DNA of 64,000 bases from Oscillibacter sp. (GTDB lineage Bacteria; Bacillota; Clostridia; Oscillospirales; Oscillospiraceae). Under the pieces are notes generated by a model. That model saw nothing but the letters and a program-made list of their open reading frames with translations, was not told the origin of the DNA and made no database searches. The position numbers were made by a program, and so were the translations under genes. Numbering within the stretch: the first letter of the stretch is position 1; every line of letters begins with the position of its first letter. Location: contig JAFXQD010000017.1 of assembly GCA_017527365.1 (NCBI GenBank), positions 1 to 64,000 of the forward strand. Reading direction: 5' to 3'. This document shows, one piece after another, positions 1-9,356 of this stretch.

Positions 1-615
1 GACGAGTTCGCAGCCGTCCCTTTCGCCGACGCTTCCATTAACCGCGTTATCCGCGCCGCCGGGATTCCTCGCGGGAGCTTCTACCAGTATTTTGAGGACA
101 AAAACGACCTGTTCCGCTATCTCCTCTCGCAACTCAGCGGCGAACTGGAGGAACAAGTGCGAAAGCTCTTGGCGGACTGCGGCGGGAACCTGTTCCAAGC
201 CGCGCTGACGGGCTACGACCGCTTTCAGGCCGAGCAGAGGCGCGGAAACAAAATCCCCGTCTTTGACCGTTGCGTAAGCCTTGTGAGAATCAATCCCGGC
301 ATGGACTTGGAAGCCGTCGGGCGGGGGCGGCGCCCCGACAAGGCGCGGGTCATGCAAGAGCTTTTGGCGGGCGTCGACAAAGCCCCGTTCCGGCGGCAGG
401 ACGCGCCCTTCCTTGCGGAGATATGCCGCATGGCGGGCATGTGCCTGTTCGGCGCTATCATGGACTGCCTGTCGGAGCCGGGGCAGGAGGACGAACGCCG
501 CCGGGAGCTTTCGGACGAACTGGACATTTTGCGCCGGGGCAGTTACGGCGCGGAAGCCCTGCGGGACGCCGACGCCCCGCAAGGCGCGGAACACACGGAA
601 GGAGGGTTCGCGTGA
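1..615 (+). CDS. TetR/AcrR family transcriptional regulator (5' end outside window)
   Basis: The reading frame is open from base 1, so the N-terminus is missing; 204 residues remain. The first ~35 residues form the second half of a TetR helix-turn-helix, with the recognition segment IPRGSFYQYFEDKNDLF. The rest is the usual variable ligand-binding/dimerisation region and has no family-specific motif I can name. The TGA stop overlaps the GTG start of the TolC-like gene (GTGA), so the regulator is cotranscribed and probably translationally coupled with the efflux genes. By analogy with AcrR/TetR-type repressors it probably controls this efflux operon; its ligand and operator cannot be read from the sequence. 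Confidence 0.9.
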   Translation, partial: DEFAAVPFADASINRVIRAAGIPRGSFYQYFEDKNDLFRYLLSQLSGELEEQVRKLLADCGGNLFQAALTGYDRFQAEQRRGNKIPVFDRCVSLVRINPGMDLEAVGRGRRPDKARVMQELLAGVDKAPFRRQDAPFLAEICRMAGMCLFGAIMDCLSEPGQEDERRRELSDELDILRRGSYGAEALRDADAPQGAEHTEGGFA

Positions 616-2492
616 ACGGAAAACAAGCGCTGGCGTTGTTGCTGGCGGTTTCGTCGGTTACGGCGGCGGCGTCGAGGCTCGCGGAGGGGAGCGCGTCCGC
701 GCCCGCGCCGGAGCCGTCCGACCTGCCGACGGCGGAAGCGCGGGTTGAAGGCGGCGAAAACGCATGGATTGACAAGGGCGCCGTCGCGCAAGCATACGCC
801 GACGGCGGCGCCGTCGCGGAAGAGGCGTCCCCGGCAAGCCCCGCCGTTTCGGACGAAGCGTCCTTTGTCGCCCGCGACGCCGCCGCGCAGTACGAGGCCG
901 TCGCGGGGCAGTGGACGCTCGCGGAATTGGCGTCCATGGACGCGCCGCCCGTCACGGGCGACGCCGAAGCCGACGACGCGCTGGAAAAGCAGTGGCGGGC
1001 GTTGCGGGAGGCGTTGGAGAACGCGCCCCCCGGCGCCGACGCGGAAAGCGTCCTGTCCGCCGCCGCTCCGGACGGCGCAATGACCGAAGCCGCCGCCCCG
1101 GAGCCGCCCGCGCCGAATACCGACGCCGGACGCCCCGCGCTTACCGGAGACGCCAAGACCGATTCCCTGATTGAAGCCGAATGGAACGCCGCCCATCCCG
1201 CCGAGGAAATCCCGGAGGAGCCGCAAGCGGTTATAGACCCCGCCGACGCGCCCGAAGCGGCGGTTGTCGCGGGGCCCGACGACGGCGGGGCGCGCCCCGA
1301 ACGGACGCTGACCAAGCAGGAGGAGCGCGACGCCCAAAAGCGCGAACGCATTGCGCAAAGCGCCGTCGAGACGGCGGAAACGCTTGCTAAAATCGAGTTC
1401 GCGGAGGTCGAGGGGCGCGCAAGAGAGGATAACCTGACCGTCCGCGCCATGCGCGAAAGCGTGGACGGGCTGGAAGGCATGGATTACGAGAAATCCGAGG
1501 AGGATTTGCTCAAAGTCCTGAACGGGCTTGCCGCCCAGCAGGAGTTGTTAAGTTTCTCCGCCAACGAGCCGCTGGCGCAAAGTTTCGCGGTGTCGTCGCT
1601 CCAGTCGCAGTACGACAGCCTCTACAAGACCTTTGAACAGCTCCGCGACGGCACGACCCGCCGCAACAGCCAAGACGCCATAGAGCAAATGCGCAACGCC
1701 ATGAATCAGGTCGTCATGGGCGCCGAAACGCTTTACATCGCCATTGTCGCCATGGACGGACAGCATACCTCCTTGTCGCGGCAGTTGGAATCGCTCAACC
1801 GCACGGTTGCGGAAATGGAGCTCCGCTATAGTCTGGGGCAAATCTCCGCGCTGACGCTCAACCAGAGCAAAGCCGGGCGCACGGCGCTATTGAGCGGCAT
1901 GGAAACGCTGGAAATGAACATCCGGACGTATAAAATGCAGTTGGAGAACATGTTAGGCGCGAGTTTGACGGGCGAAATCGAATTGGGCGAACTGCCGACC
2001 GTCACGGAGGCGCAGATAGCCGCCCTTGACGCCGAGCGCGACTTTGCCGCCGCCCGCGACAAAAGTTACGAGCTCTACGCCGCCGCCCGCACCTTGCAGG
2101 ACGCTAAAGACGCCTTCCTGTCCTCCGCCGAACAGTACCATTACAACGAGAACAACGCCTCCTACAAAATGGCGGAGCACACTTGGACAGCCGCGCAGGA
2201 TACCTATAACGTCACCGTGCGCGGCTACGAGCTGAAGTTCCGCACGCTTTACGAGCAGGTGCGCGACTACTATCAGGTTTGGAACGCGTCCAAGGACGCC
2301 TTGGAGGCGCAGAAACAGCAGTGCCAAGCCAGCGAATTAAAATACAAGCAGGGCAACATCTCCCAAAACGCGCTCTTGAGCGCGAAAGACAGCCTCAGCG
2401 AAAAAGAGGAAGCCGTGCGGACAGCCGCCAACAACTTGTTTTCGTCCTACAACAACTATTGCTGGGCGGCGCAGAGCGGCATTCTGTCCTGA
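612..2492 (+). CDS. TolC-like outer-channel-family protein of an RND efflux operon
   Basis: This 626-residue protein starts at GTG 612, directly after AGGAGG. The N-terminus carries a short hydrophobic segment (LALLLAVSSVTAAAS) that looks like a signal peptide. About 220 residues rich in Ala, Pro and Glu follow, in which the motif TGDAxxDxxxExxW occurs twice (near residues 115 and 180). The C-terminal ~380 residues are long helices with the two TolC-type signatures, LRYSLGQISALTLNQSKAG and LKYKQGNISQNALLSAKDS, followed by coiled coil. It lies between a TetR gene and HlyD/RND genes, so it is the likely third component of the pump. An outer-membrane channel is unexpected if the host is monoderm; it may instead act as a periplasm-like scaffold. 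The family call is firm; the role is inferred. Confidence 0.78.
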   Translation: MNGKQALALLLAVSSVTAAASRLAEGSASAPAPEPSDLPTAEARVEGGENAWIDKGAVAQAYADGGAVAEEASPASPAVSDEASFVARDAAAQYEAVAGQWTLAELASMDAPPVTGDAEADDALEKQWRALREALENAPPGADAESVLSAAAPDGAMTEAAAPEPPAPNTDAGRPALTGDAKTDSLIEAEWNAAHPAEEIPEEPQAVIDPADAPEAAVVAGPDDGGARPERTLTKQEERDAQKRERIAQSAVETAETLAKIEFAEVEGRAREDNLTVRAMRESVDGLEGMDYEKSEEDLLKVLNGLAAQQELLSFSANEPLAQSFAVSSLQSQYDSLYKTFEQLRDGTTRRNSQDAIEQMRNAMNQVVMGAETLYIAIVAMDGQHTSLSRQLESLNRTVAEMELRYSLGQISALTLNQSKAGRTALLSGMETLEMNIRTYKMQLENMLGASLTGEIELGELPTVTEAQIAALDAERDFAAARDKSYELYAAARTLQDAKDAFLSSAEQYHYNENNASYKMAEHTWTAAQDTYNVTVRGYELKFRTLYEQVRDYYQVWNASKDALEAQKQQCQASELKYKQGNISQNALLSAKDSLSEKEEAVRTAANNLFSSYNNYCWAAQSGILS

Positions 2493-2515
2493 CCGCAAGC
2501 CATGGAGGAACCCGT

Positions 2516-4246
2516 ATGAAACGACACCGCGCCGCGGCGGCGCTGACCGCCGCGCTCCTTACGCTGTCCCTTGCCGCTTGCGGCGGCGGCAAAGCCGCGC
2601 CGACCGAAGCCGTCCCCGAAACGCCGTCGGCGGAATCGTTCGGGACAGCCGTGCAAGTCCGGCGCGTCGGCGCCGAGAGCATTTCCACGGAAAACAAAGT
2701 CTCCGGGCGCGTGCTCGCCGAGGACGAGGCGACCATTATGGTGGGCATTTCCGCCAAGTGCGTCGCGGTCTACAAGGAGGCGGGCGACGCCGTGCGAAAG
2801 GGCGACGTTCTCTGCAAGCTCGACCTTGCAAGCACCCTGTCGCAGTACAACGCCTCCCAAATCGGCTACGAGTCGGCGATACAGAGCTACAACGACCAGA
2901 AAGCCCTGTTTGACCAGCAAATCGCCGTCGCCGAGAAAAACGTTTCCGTCGCCGAGGAGCAAATCAGCGTGACCCGCAAGCAGATTGAGGTCAACGAACA
3001 GCAGATTCCCGTCACGGAACAGCAGATAGCCGTGCAGGAACAGCAGATTCCCGTATTGCGGAACCAAATCGCCGTGCAGGAATCGCAGATTCCGGTTGTC
3101 CAACAGCAGATTGAGGCGGCGGAAGAGCAACTCGCCGCCGGGGAAGCGCAGGTGCCCGTGCTGGAAAAGCAAATCGCCCTGCTTGACCCGCAAATCGCCC
3201 TCGCGCAGAAGAACGTAAGCGACACCGAAGCCCTGTTCCAAATGGGCGCGGCGTCGCAGACGGAGCTTGACAACGCCAAGATTCAAGCCGACCAAGCCGC
3301 GTTCGGGCGCGACCAGTTGCGGGCGCAGTTGGCGAACACCGAGGCGCAGTTGAACTCCTCCCGCGCACAGATTCAGCAGTCCAAATACTCTATCGAACAG
3401 CTCCGGGCGCAGATTCAGCAGTCCAATTACTCCGTGGAACAGCTTCAGGCGCAAATCGCCTCGTCGAAATTCTCCGTGGAGCAAATGCGGGCGCAAATCG
3501 AACAGGCGAAGTTCAACCTCACGCAGTTGGAGCTGCAGCGCGACAACGCGAAACTGAGCGTCAGCCAGTTGCAAAGCACGCGCTCTTCCACGCTGGCGCA
3601 GTTGGAGGCGGGCATTGAGAACGCCCGCTCCGGCGTCCAGCAGTTGGATTCCGTCCTTGAGGACGTGGACGGCGACGGCAACGTGATAGCCCCCATGAGC
3701 GGGACGCTGGTTACGTTCAACGCCGTTGAAAACAGCTATGTCTCGAACGCCATGCCCGTGGCGGTCATCCACGGCGAAACCGAAATGAAAGTGACCGCTT
3801 CCGTGTCCGAAGCCCTTGTGCCCAAGCTGTCCGTCGGCGACAGCGCGGACGTTTACGTCAGCGCGTTAGACCGTTCCATGACGGCGTCCATCCGTTCCGT
3901 GGAACGCGCCGCCAACGCCCAGACCCGCCTTTACACCGTCACCCTGACGCTTGCGGAGCCCTCCGCCGACCTGCTCGCGGGCATGTTCGCCGACGTGACG
4001 TTCCACACCGACCGCGTCAGCAACGCCATTGTGATACCGTCCGAGGCGATTCTTACCAACGGCGACACGCGCTATGTCTATGTCGCCGTGGGGAGCAAGG
4101 CGAAGTACGTCGAAGTCCAAACGGGCTTGACGGGCGCGGGCGTCACGGAAATCCTCAGCGGGCTCGACGGCGGCGAATACCTGATTACCGTAGGGCAGAC
4201 TTACGTTAGCGACGGCGCCGACATCCGCATTGTCGGCGGGCTGTGA
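2516..4246 (+). CDS. HlyD/AcrA-family membrane fusion (adaptor) lipoprotein
   Basis: This 576-residue protein starts at ATG 2516 after GGAGG. The signal peptide ends in a lipobox (LSLAAC, Cys ~22), so it should be lipid-anchored. A biotinyl-lipoyl half-domain comes first (GRVLAEDEATIMVG, ~62-75). A very long coiled-coil hairpin follows: about ten consecutive heptads of the type QQIPVxE/QQIAVxE (~150-225), then a return strand of 14-residue repeats (IQQSxYSxEQLxAQ). The second lipoyl half (VIAPMSGTLVTFNAVENSYV) and beta-barrel domains finish the protein. It lies 23 bp after the TolC-like gene and 22 bp before the RND gene, so it is the adaptor of this tripartite system. The hairpin is longer than in classical AcrA (about 400 residues in total). 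Confidence 0.9.
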   Translation: MKRHRAAAALTAALLTLSLAACGGGKAAPTEAVPETPSAESFGTAVQVRRVGAESISTENKVSGRVLAEDEATIMVGISAKCVAVYKEAGDAVRKGDVLCKLDLASTLSQYNASQIGYESAIQSYNDQKALFDQQIAVAEKNVSVAEEQISVTRKQIEVNEQQIPVTEQQIAVQEQQIPVLRNQIAVQESQIPVVQQQIEAAEEQLAAGEAQVPVLEKQIALLDPQIALAQKNVSDTEALFQMGAASQTELDNAKIQADQAAFGRDQLRAQLANTEAQLNSSRAQIQQSKYSIEQLRAQIQQSNYSVEQLQAQIASSKFSVEQMRAQIEQAKFNLTQLELQRDNAKLSVSQLQSTRSSTLAQLEAGIENARSGVQQLDSVLEDVDGDGNVIAPMSGTLVTFNAVENSYVSNAMPVAVIHGETEMKVTASVSEALVPKLSVGDSADVYVSALDRSMTASIRSVERAANAQTRLYTVTLTLAEPSADLLAGMFADVTFHTDRVSNAIVIPSEAILTNGDTRYVYVAVGSKAKYVEVQTGLTGAGVTEILSGLDGGEYLITVGQTYVSDGADIRIVGGL

Positions 4247-4268
4247 CGCCCGGAAAGGAGCGCCGCCT

Positions 4269-7200
4269 ATGAGCGTTGCGAAATTTTGTATCAACCACCG
4301 CGTGACTACCATTCTTGCCGTTATCATGCTGACGATATTCGGCGTGATGTTCACGACGCGCCTGCAAATGTCGCTCCTGCCCGACATGGAAACGCCTATG
4401 GCCGCCGTGATGTGCTACTACAACGGTGCCAACCCCACCGACATGGAAGAGCTTGTGACAAAGCCTCTGGAAAGCGCCGCCCTGCGCGTTTCGGGCGTGA
4501 AGGAAGTTTCGTCCACGTCCGGCGACGGCTCGTCCACCGTCATCGTGCGCTACGTTGACGGCACGGACTTGGACATCGCCGCAACCCGCCTGCGGGAGCA
4601 GTTCGACATGATCTCCCTGCCCGAAGACGCCACAAAGCCCGTTATCCTTAACATGGATATTGGCGCGCTCATGCCCACGGCGGTTGTCGCGCTCATGGGC
4701 GACGACCTCAACCAGTTGCAGACGCTCTCCGAGGACGTGGTGACCCCCGCGCTCGAACGCATTGACGGAATCGCGTCCGTGACGGCTTACGGCGGAACCG
4801 AACAGGAAATTTCCGTCCGGCTGGATTCCGCCCGCGCCGAAGGCTACGGGTTGAGCAACAACTATCTGGCGCAAATCCTCTCCGCCGAAAACCTGCTCTA
4901 TCCCGGCGGCGACGTAAGCAACGGCAAGAAAAAGCTCACCGTCTCCACCGACGCCAAATACAAGAGCGCGGACGACGTGCGCAACACGCTGGTGCCGTTG
5001 CCGACGGGCGGCGCGGTGCGCTTGGGCGAAGTCGCGGCGGTGGAGCTGGCGGACAAGGACAGGGACACGCTCGCCAAAATGGGCGGGAAAGAGTGCGTCA
5101 TACTGATGGTGTCGAAGCAGTCGGGGGCGAACGAAGCGCGGGCGTCGCAACGCGTGGAAGAGCGCCTCGCCGAACTCGCCGCCGAGAATCCCGGAATGCG
5201 CTATTACATGGCTTACAGCGCCGTGGAGTATATCAATCAGGCGGTAAGCTCCGCGTTGCAGAACATCGCGCTGGGCGTCGGGCTGGCGGCGGTTATCGTG
5301 TTCCTGTTCCTGCGGCGTTTCGGCCCCACGCTGACTATCGCCGTGTCCATGCCCGTGTGCATTTTGACCGTGTTCGTGCTCATGAACGCGTTCGACCTGA
5401 CCATGAACATGATGAGCTTGGGCGGAATCGCCATGGGCGTGGGCATGATTGTCGACAACTCGATTGTAGTCTTGGAGAACATCTACCGTTTCGCGTCGGA
5501 CGGGCACGACAAAATGACCGCCTGCGTGGACGGCACGGCGGAAGTGACGGGCTCCGTGGTGGCGTCCACCCTGACGACCGTCGCCGTGTTCCTGCCGCTG
5601 GGCTTGACCGGCGGCACGGCGGGCATGATGTTCAAGGACTTCTGTTTGACCATTGCCTTTCTGATTCTCTCGTCCTTGGTAATCGCCTTAACGTGGGTGC
5701 CGCTGCTGTGCTACCTGATGTTGGACGCGGCGAAAGCGCGACGGGGCAAGCTCGACGTTTCCAAGCGCCCCGGCGTGTTCGGAAATCTCACCGCCGCCCT
5801 GTACAACGCTTATATGAAAGTCCTGTCGCACTTCACCTATCATCCCGGACAGGGCATGATTGTCTGCGCCGCGCTGGTGGCTGTGTTCGTGATGTCCTGC
5901 GCGAATACGAATATGGTTCTCATCCCCGAAATGGACCAAGGCGAGGTGAACGTTTCCGTATCCCTGCCGATAGGCTCCAGCACGGAGGAGGCGACCGAAA
6001 TCGCCGAGCAGGTCATGGCGGCGATTGAGGGGGAACTGCGGGAAGGCGAAATGGAGAACGCCTATTACATGGTGTCGGGCGGCGCGGGCATGTCGTCCAT
6101 GATGTCGTCGGGCGACATTACGGTAGGCTTGAACCTTGTCAAGAAGGCGGAGCGCGAGCGGAGCGCGTCGCAAATCGCCGACGCCCTGCGCGAGCCGCTG
6201 AACAATATAGCCGGGTGCGAAATCACGGTTTCGGCGTCGCAACAGATGAGCATGGGCAGCAGCGACGACATCAGCGTGGAGCTGTCCGGGGAGGACTACG
6301 GCACGCTGTCGCTTCTGGCGGACGAACTCGCGCAGAAGATTGCGGCGCTGCCCGACGCCGTGGACGTGAAAAGCTCCGTGTCCGAGCGCGCCCCGCAAGT
6401 CGAGATTACCATGAACCGCGACAACGCGTCGCGCTACGGCCTGACGGCGGCGCAAGTCGGGGCGGCTGTCCGGGCGCAGTTGACCGGCGCGACCGCGACG
6501 AAAGTCACGATGAACAACACGGAGCTGGACGTTGTGATTAAGGGCGACGGCGCGGCGGCGCAAAGCCTCGACGCGTTGCGCTCCATGCCCGTGGCGACCG
6601 CTTTGGGCGGCTCCGTGGCGCTCTCCGCCGTGGCGAACGTCAACGTGGTGCAGGCGCCGCAGAGCATCGCAAGAAGCAACCAGTCCCGGCAGGTGAGCGT
6701 GACGGGCGACACGCTCTCCGGAAACTCCGCCGCCATTACGCAGGAAATCAACGCCATTCTGGAAACGTTCGACCTGCCGCAGGGCTACGGCGCAGAGACC
6801 GCCGGAAGTTACGAAGACATGATGGAAAGTTTCGGCGATTTGTTGCTTGCGCTGGCCGTCGCGCTGGGGTTGGTGTACTTTGTCCTTGCCGCCCAGTTTG
6901 AATCGTTCCTTATGCCCGTAATCGTCATGCTGATACTGCCCGTGGCGTTTTCGGGGGCGCTGTTCGCGTTGCCCCTGACGGGCAGGGACATTTCCATGAT
7001 TTCCCTTGTCTCCCTCATCATGCTGGCGGGCACGGTGGTCAACAGCTCCATCATCCTTGTGGACTATATCAACGTGCGGCGGCGCGAGGGCGAGGAGCGC
7101 GAGGACGCGATTTTGCACGCCTGCCCCCTGCGCGTGCGCCCCGTGCTCATGACGACCCTTACGACCGTGCTTGCAATGGTTCCCATGGCGATTGGCGTCG

Positions 7201-7364
7201 GCGACACCAACGAAATGATGACCGACATGGGCGTCACGATGATGAGCGGCATGATTATCTCGACCGTTATCACGCTGTTTTTCACGCCCGTGTTCTATAT
7301 CGTTATCGACAATATCCCGCGCTTTTTCCTGCGGAAGCGCCGCCCGTATGCGGAGGCGCTTTGA
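4269..7364 (+). CDS. RND-family efflux permease (AcrB/HAE1-like)
   Basis: This 1031-residue inner-membrane transporter has the duplicated RND layout: an N-terminal helix, a large extracytoplasmic porter loop, six transmembrane helices, and the same again. The TM4 motif reads GVGMIVDNSIVVLENIYRF; the Asp-Asp pair of AcrB is Asp-Asn here. The TM10 position held by Lys in AcrB is Asn (TVVNSSIILVDYIN). Both changes are common in HAE1-type pumps outside the Proteobacteria. Proton-driven export of hydrophobic compounds or lipids is the family role; the substrate is unknown. The start at ATG 4269 follows GGAAAGGAG. It is the last gene of the tetR-tolC-hlyD-rnd operon, with a hairpin terminator immediately after. 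Confidence 0.93.
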   Translation: MSVAKFCINHRVTTILAVIMLTIFGVMFTTRLQMSLLPDMETPMAAVMCYYNGANPTDMEELVTKPLESAALRVSGVKEVSSTSGDGSSTVIVRYVDGTDLDIAATRLREQFDMISLPEDATKPVILNMDIGALMPTAVVALMGDDLNQLQTLSEDVVTPALERIDGIASVTAYGGTEQEISVRLDSARAEGYGLSNNYLAQILSAENLLYPGGDVSNGKKKLTVSTDAKYKSADDVRNTLVPLPTGGAVRLGEVAAVELADKDRDTLAKMGGKECVILMVSKQSGANEARASQRVEERLAELAAENPGMRYYMAYSAVEYINQAVSSALQNIALGVGLAAVIVFLFLRRFGPTLTIAVSMPVCILTVFVLMNAFDLTMNMMSLGGIAMGVGMIVDNSIVVLENIYRFASDGHDKMTACVDGTAEVTGSVVASTLTTVAVFLPLGLTGGTAGMMFKDFCLTIAFLILSSLVIALTWVPLLCYLMLDAAKARRGKLDVSKRPGVFGNLTAALYNAYMKVLSHFTYHPGQGMIVCAALVAVFVMSCANTNMVLIPEMDQGEVNVSVSLPIGSSTEEATEIAEQVMAAIEGELREGEMENAYYMVSGGAGMSSMMSSGDITVGLNLVKKAERERSASQIADALREPLNNIAGCEITVSASQQMSMGSSDDISVELSGEDYGTLSLLADELAQKIAALPDAVDVKSSVSERAPQVEITMNRDNASRYGLTAAQVGAAVRAQLTGATATKVTMNNTELDVVIKGDGAAAQSLDALRSMPVATALGGSVALSAVANVNVVQAPQSIARSNQSRQVSVTGDTLSGNSAAITQEINAILETFDLPQGYGAETAGSYEDMMESFGDLLLALAVALGLVYFVLAAQFESFLMPVIVMLILPVAFSGALFALPLTGRDISMISLVSLIMLAGTVVNSSIILVDYINVRRREGEEREDAILHACPLRVRPVLMTTLTTVLAMVPMAIGVGDTNEMMTDMGVTMMSGMIISTVITLFFTPVFYIVIDNIPRFFLRKRRPYAEAL

Positions 7365-7370
7365 GCCTTT

Positions 7371-7397
7371 CCCCCGCGCCCGATTCCGGGCGGGGGG
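7371..7397 (+). terminator. GC-rich hairpin after the RND gene
   Basis: The left arm at 7371-7382 pairs with 7387-7397 around the loop ATTC, giving about 11 bp with one bulged G. Only a weak T-rich tail follows (CTTGTAATTT). It lies 6 bp after the RND stop codon, so it probably ends the efflux operon. Confidence 0.55.
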
Positions 7398-7398
7398 C

Positions 7399-7427
7399 TT
7401 GTAATTTATCCCGGACTTTGCTATACT
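7399..7427 (+). promoter_or_regulatory. Vegetative promoter of the ATP-grasp operon
   Basis: TTGTAA (7399-7404) and TATACT (7422-7427) are separated by 17 bp. The promoter sits between the preceding terminator hairpin and the ATG at 7468, with a predicted transcript start near 7434. Confidence 0.7.
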
Positions 7428-7467
7428 GTGCAAAGAATTGGCATTACGGGCAAAGGGGGGCGGAAAA

Positions 7468-8583
7468 ATGAAAACGGTTGTTGTGACGGACGTAAAATAT
7501 CGCTCGTCCGTCGCGGCCATACGGACATTGGGGCGCGCCGGATACCGGGTTGTCGCGGCGCAGACTCGCGCCGACTGCCCGTGGACGCCGCCCGCGTTCG
7601 CCTCGCGCTACGCCGCGGCGCGGCGCTGGATTCCCGGCGCCGCTTCCGACGCCCGTTACGCCGACCATCTGCTCAACCTGCTGGAAGAGTACGACGCCCC
7701 GGCGCTCTTCTGCGTGGGCGCTGCAACGCTCAACGCGGTCTCGTGGCAGAGGGAGCGCTTTAAAACCTTATGCCGCTTTCTCATCGCCTCCCCCGGCTCG
7801 CTCGACGCCCTCAACGACAAGGAAACCGTGCGGCGGCGCTGCCTGAGCCTGAAACTGCCCGTGCCCTTGGAGTACGACGGCAAGCCCGACCGTTTCCCGG
7901 TGGTCGTGAAGCCGCGCTGCGGGGAGAAGTTCGGGCTGAAGGCCAAAGACCGCTATATTATCGCCCGCGACGAGGACGAGTGGCGAAGGGCGCTGGGCGT
8001 CATGGGCGCCTACGACGCCGCGCCGCTGGTGCAGGAATACGTGCAAGGCGCGGGGGCGGGCGCAAGCCTGCTCATCGGGCGCGACGGCGCCCTGCTGGAC
8101 GCGATTTGCCACAAGCGGATTCGGGAGTATCCGGTGACGGGCGGCCCCTCGTCCTGTTGCGAGAGCGTGTACGACAGCCAAATGGTCGAACAAGCCTACA
8201 GCCTCCTGCATTCGTTCGGCTTTCGCGGGCTCGCCATGGTGGAGTTTAAGGGCGGGAAAATCTTGGAAGTCAACCCCCGCGTTTGGGGGAGCTTCCCCCT
8301 GACGGAGAAGGCGGGAAGCCGGCTTGCCATCCATTACGCGCAGGCGGCGTTCGGCACGCCCGCGCTCTACCAGCCCAACCAGTACCGCGAAGGCGTGAGA
8401 ATGCGCTTCCTGCTCAACGACACCGCCGCCATGCTGGACTTGTTGCGCCGGGGACGCTGGCGGGAGTTTTTCGCCGCCGTGCCGGACTGCTTTTTCGCCG
8501 AGGAGGCGCTTTCAAGTTGGAGCGACCCCGCCCCCATGTGGCGCTATCTGCGCAACGCGCTTTTCCCGCCCCGCCTGTCGTAG
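7468..8583 (+). CDS. ATP-grasp family carboxylate-amine ligase
   Basis: This 371-residue soluble protein starts MKTVVVTD at ATG 7468, preceded by AAAGGGGGGCGG. An upstream in-frame TTG (7438) lies too close to the predicted transcript start to be likely. A Rossmann-like N-terminal domain is followed by an ATP-grasp fold: the Lys strand FPVVVKPRCGEKFGLKAKD (~140-158), the hinge APLVQEYVQG (~187), and the metal-binding end GGKILEVNPRVWGSFPL (~261-277). Such enzymes join a carboxylate to an amine or thiol via an acyl-phosphate. It resembles the predicted ATP-dependent carboligases often found in surface-polysaccharide loci. It is the first gene of an operon with PHP, deacetylase and C39-like genes; its substrate is unknown. 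Confidence 0.85.
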   Translation: MKTVVVTDVKYRSSVAAIRTLGRAGYRVVAAQTRADCPWTPPAFASRYAAARRWIPGAASDARYADHLLNLLEEYDAPALFCVGAATLNAVSWQRERFKTLCRFLIASPGSLDALNDKETVRRRCLSLKLPVPLEYDGKPDRFPVVVKPRCGEKFGLKAKDRYIIARDEDEWRRALGVMGAYDAAPLVQEYVQGAGAGASLLIGRDGALLDAICHKRIREYPVTGGPSSCCESVYDSQMVEQAYSLLHSFGFRGLAMVEFKGGKILEVNPRVWGSFPLTEKAGSRLAIHYAQAAFGTPALYQPNQYREGVRMRFLLNDTAAMLDLLRRGRWREFFAAVPDCFFAEEALSSWSDPAPMWRYLRNALFPPRLS

Positions 8584-8599
8584 TCGTAAAGGAGTCGCC

Positions 8600-9331
8600 A
8601 TGAAACCGCGCCTTGATTTGCATGTCCACACCCTCTATTCCCCCGACGGGAGCATGACGGCGGAGGAAATCGCCGTCCGGGCGCGGGCGGCGGGCTTGGA
8701 CGGCGTCGCCTTCTGCGACCACGACCGCGTTTTCCCGGCGGCGGAACTCGCGCAAGTCTCCGCCGCCTTCCCCGACATGATTTTCATTCCGGGCATAGAG
8801 GTTTCCACAGAATGCGGGCATTTGCTGGGCTGGTTCGTGTCGCAACCGATTGAGGCGCGGACGCTTCCCGAAGCCGCCGCGGAAATCCGCGCCCAAGGCG
8901 GCGTCGCCGTCCTCGCGCACCCGTTCGAGCATACCAAAAGCCCCGCCCGTCCGGACAAGGCCGCGCCTTACGTTGACGGAATCGAGGTCTGGAACAGCCG
9001 CGCCGAGCGTAAGAACCGCCGAGCCAACGCAATGGCGCGGGAGTACGCCGCCGCGCACGGCTTGCGCGGGTTCGCCGGGAGCGACGCCCACACGCCCCGC
9101 GAAATCGGCGCCGCCGTCACGGTCGTAAAGTGCGATTCCTTGACGCCCGACGCCGTGAAGGCGGCGTTGCTGTCCGGGGCGGCGGAGGCGTCCGGACGGC
9201 GGAGCAAGGCGGTCTGGACGGCGGCCAGCCAGTACAGGCGGCTCAAAAACACGGGCGCCCGCCCGCTTTCCTATTGCAAATGGGCGCTCTTTGCCGTAAA
9301 ATGCGCCTTTGAGGATTTGTTCCGCCCCTAA
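8600..9331 (+). CDS. PHP-domain metal-dependent phosphoesterase
   Basis: This 243-residue protein starts at ATG 8600 after AAAGGAG. It has the ordered PHP metal motifs: LHVHTLYSPDG (residues ~6-16), FCDHDRV (~38), a Glu strand IEVSTECGH (~60), LAHPFEH (~112) and GSDAHTPREIG (~155). These residues bind the usual trinuclear metal site. Relatives include histidinol phosphatase-like and RNase AM/5'-3' nuclease-like (YciV) phosphoesterases. It is nearly single-domain (~200 residues of PHP), so a small phosphorylated substrate is plausible. It lies 16 bp after the ATP-grasp gene and is presumably cotranscribed with it. A basic C-terminal segment (SQYRRLKNTG) follows the PHP fold. Confidence 0.88.
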   Translation: MKPRLDLHVHTLYSPDGSMTAEEIAVRARAAGLDGVAFCDHDRVFPAAELAQVSAAFPDMIFIPGIEVSTECGHLLGWFVSQPIEARTLPEAAAEIRAQGGVAVLAHPFEHTKSPARPDKAAPYVDGIEVWNSRAERKNRRANAMAREYAAAHGLRGFAGSDAHTPREIGAAVTVVKCDSLTPDAVKAALLSGAAEASGRRSKAVWTAASQYRRLKNTGARPLSYCKWALFAVKCAFEDLFRP

Positions 9332-9356
9332 CACATAACGAGGAGTGAAAAGCAAA

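Noticed and set aside
4206..5507. Large His-rich antisense frame opposite the RND gene
   Set aside because: Composition (His/Arg/Val/Gly rich) is typical of antisense shadows of GC-rich genes.
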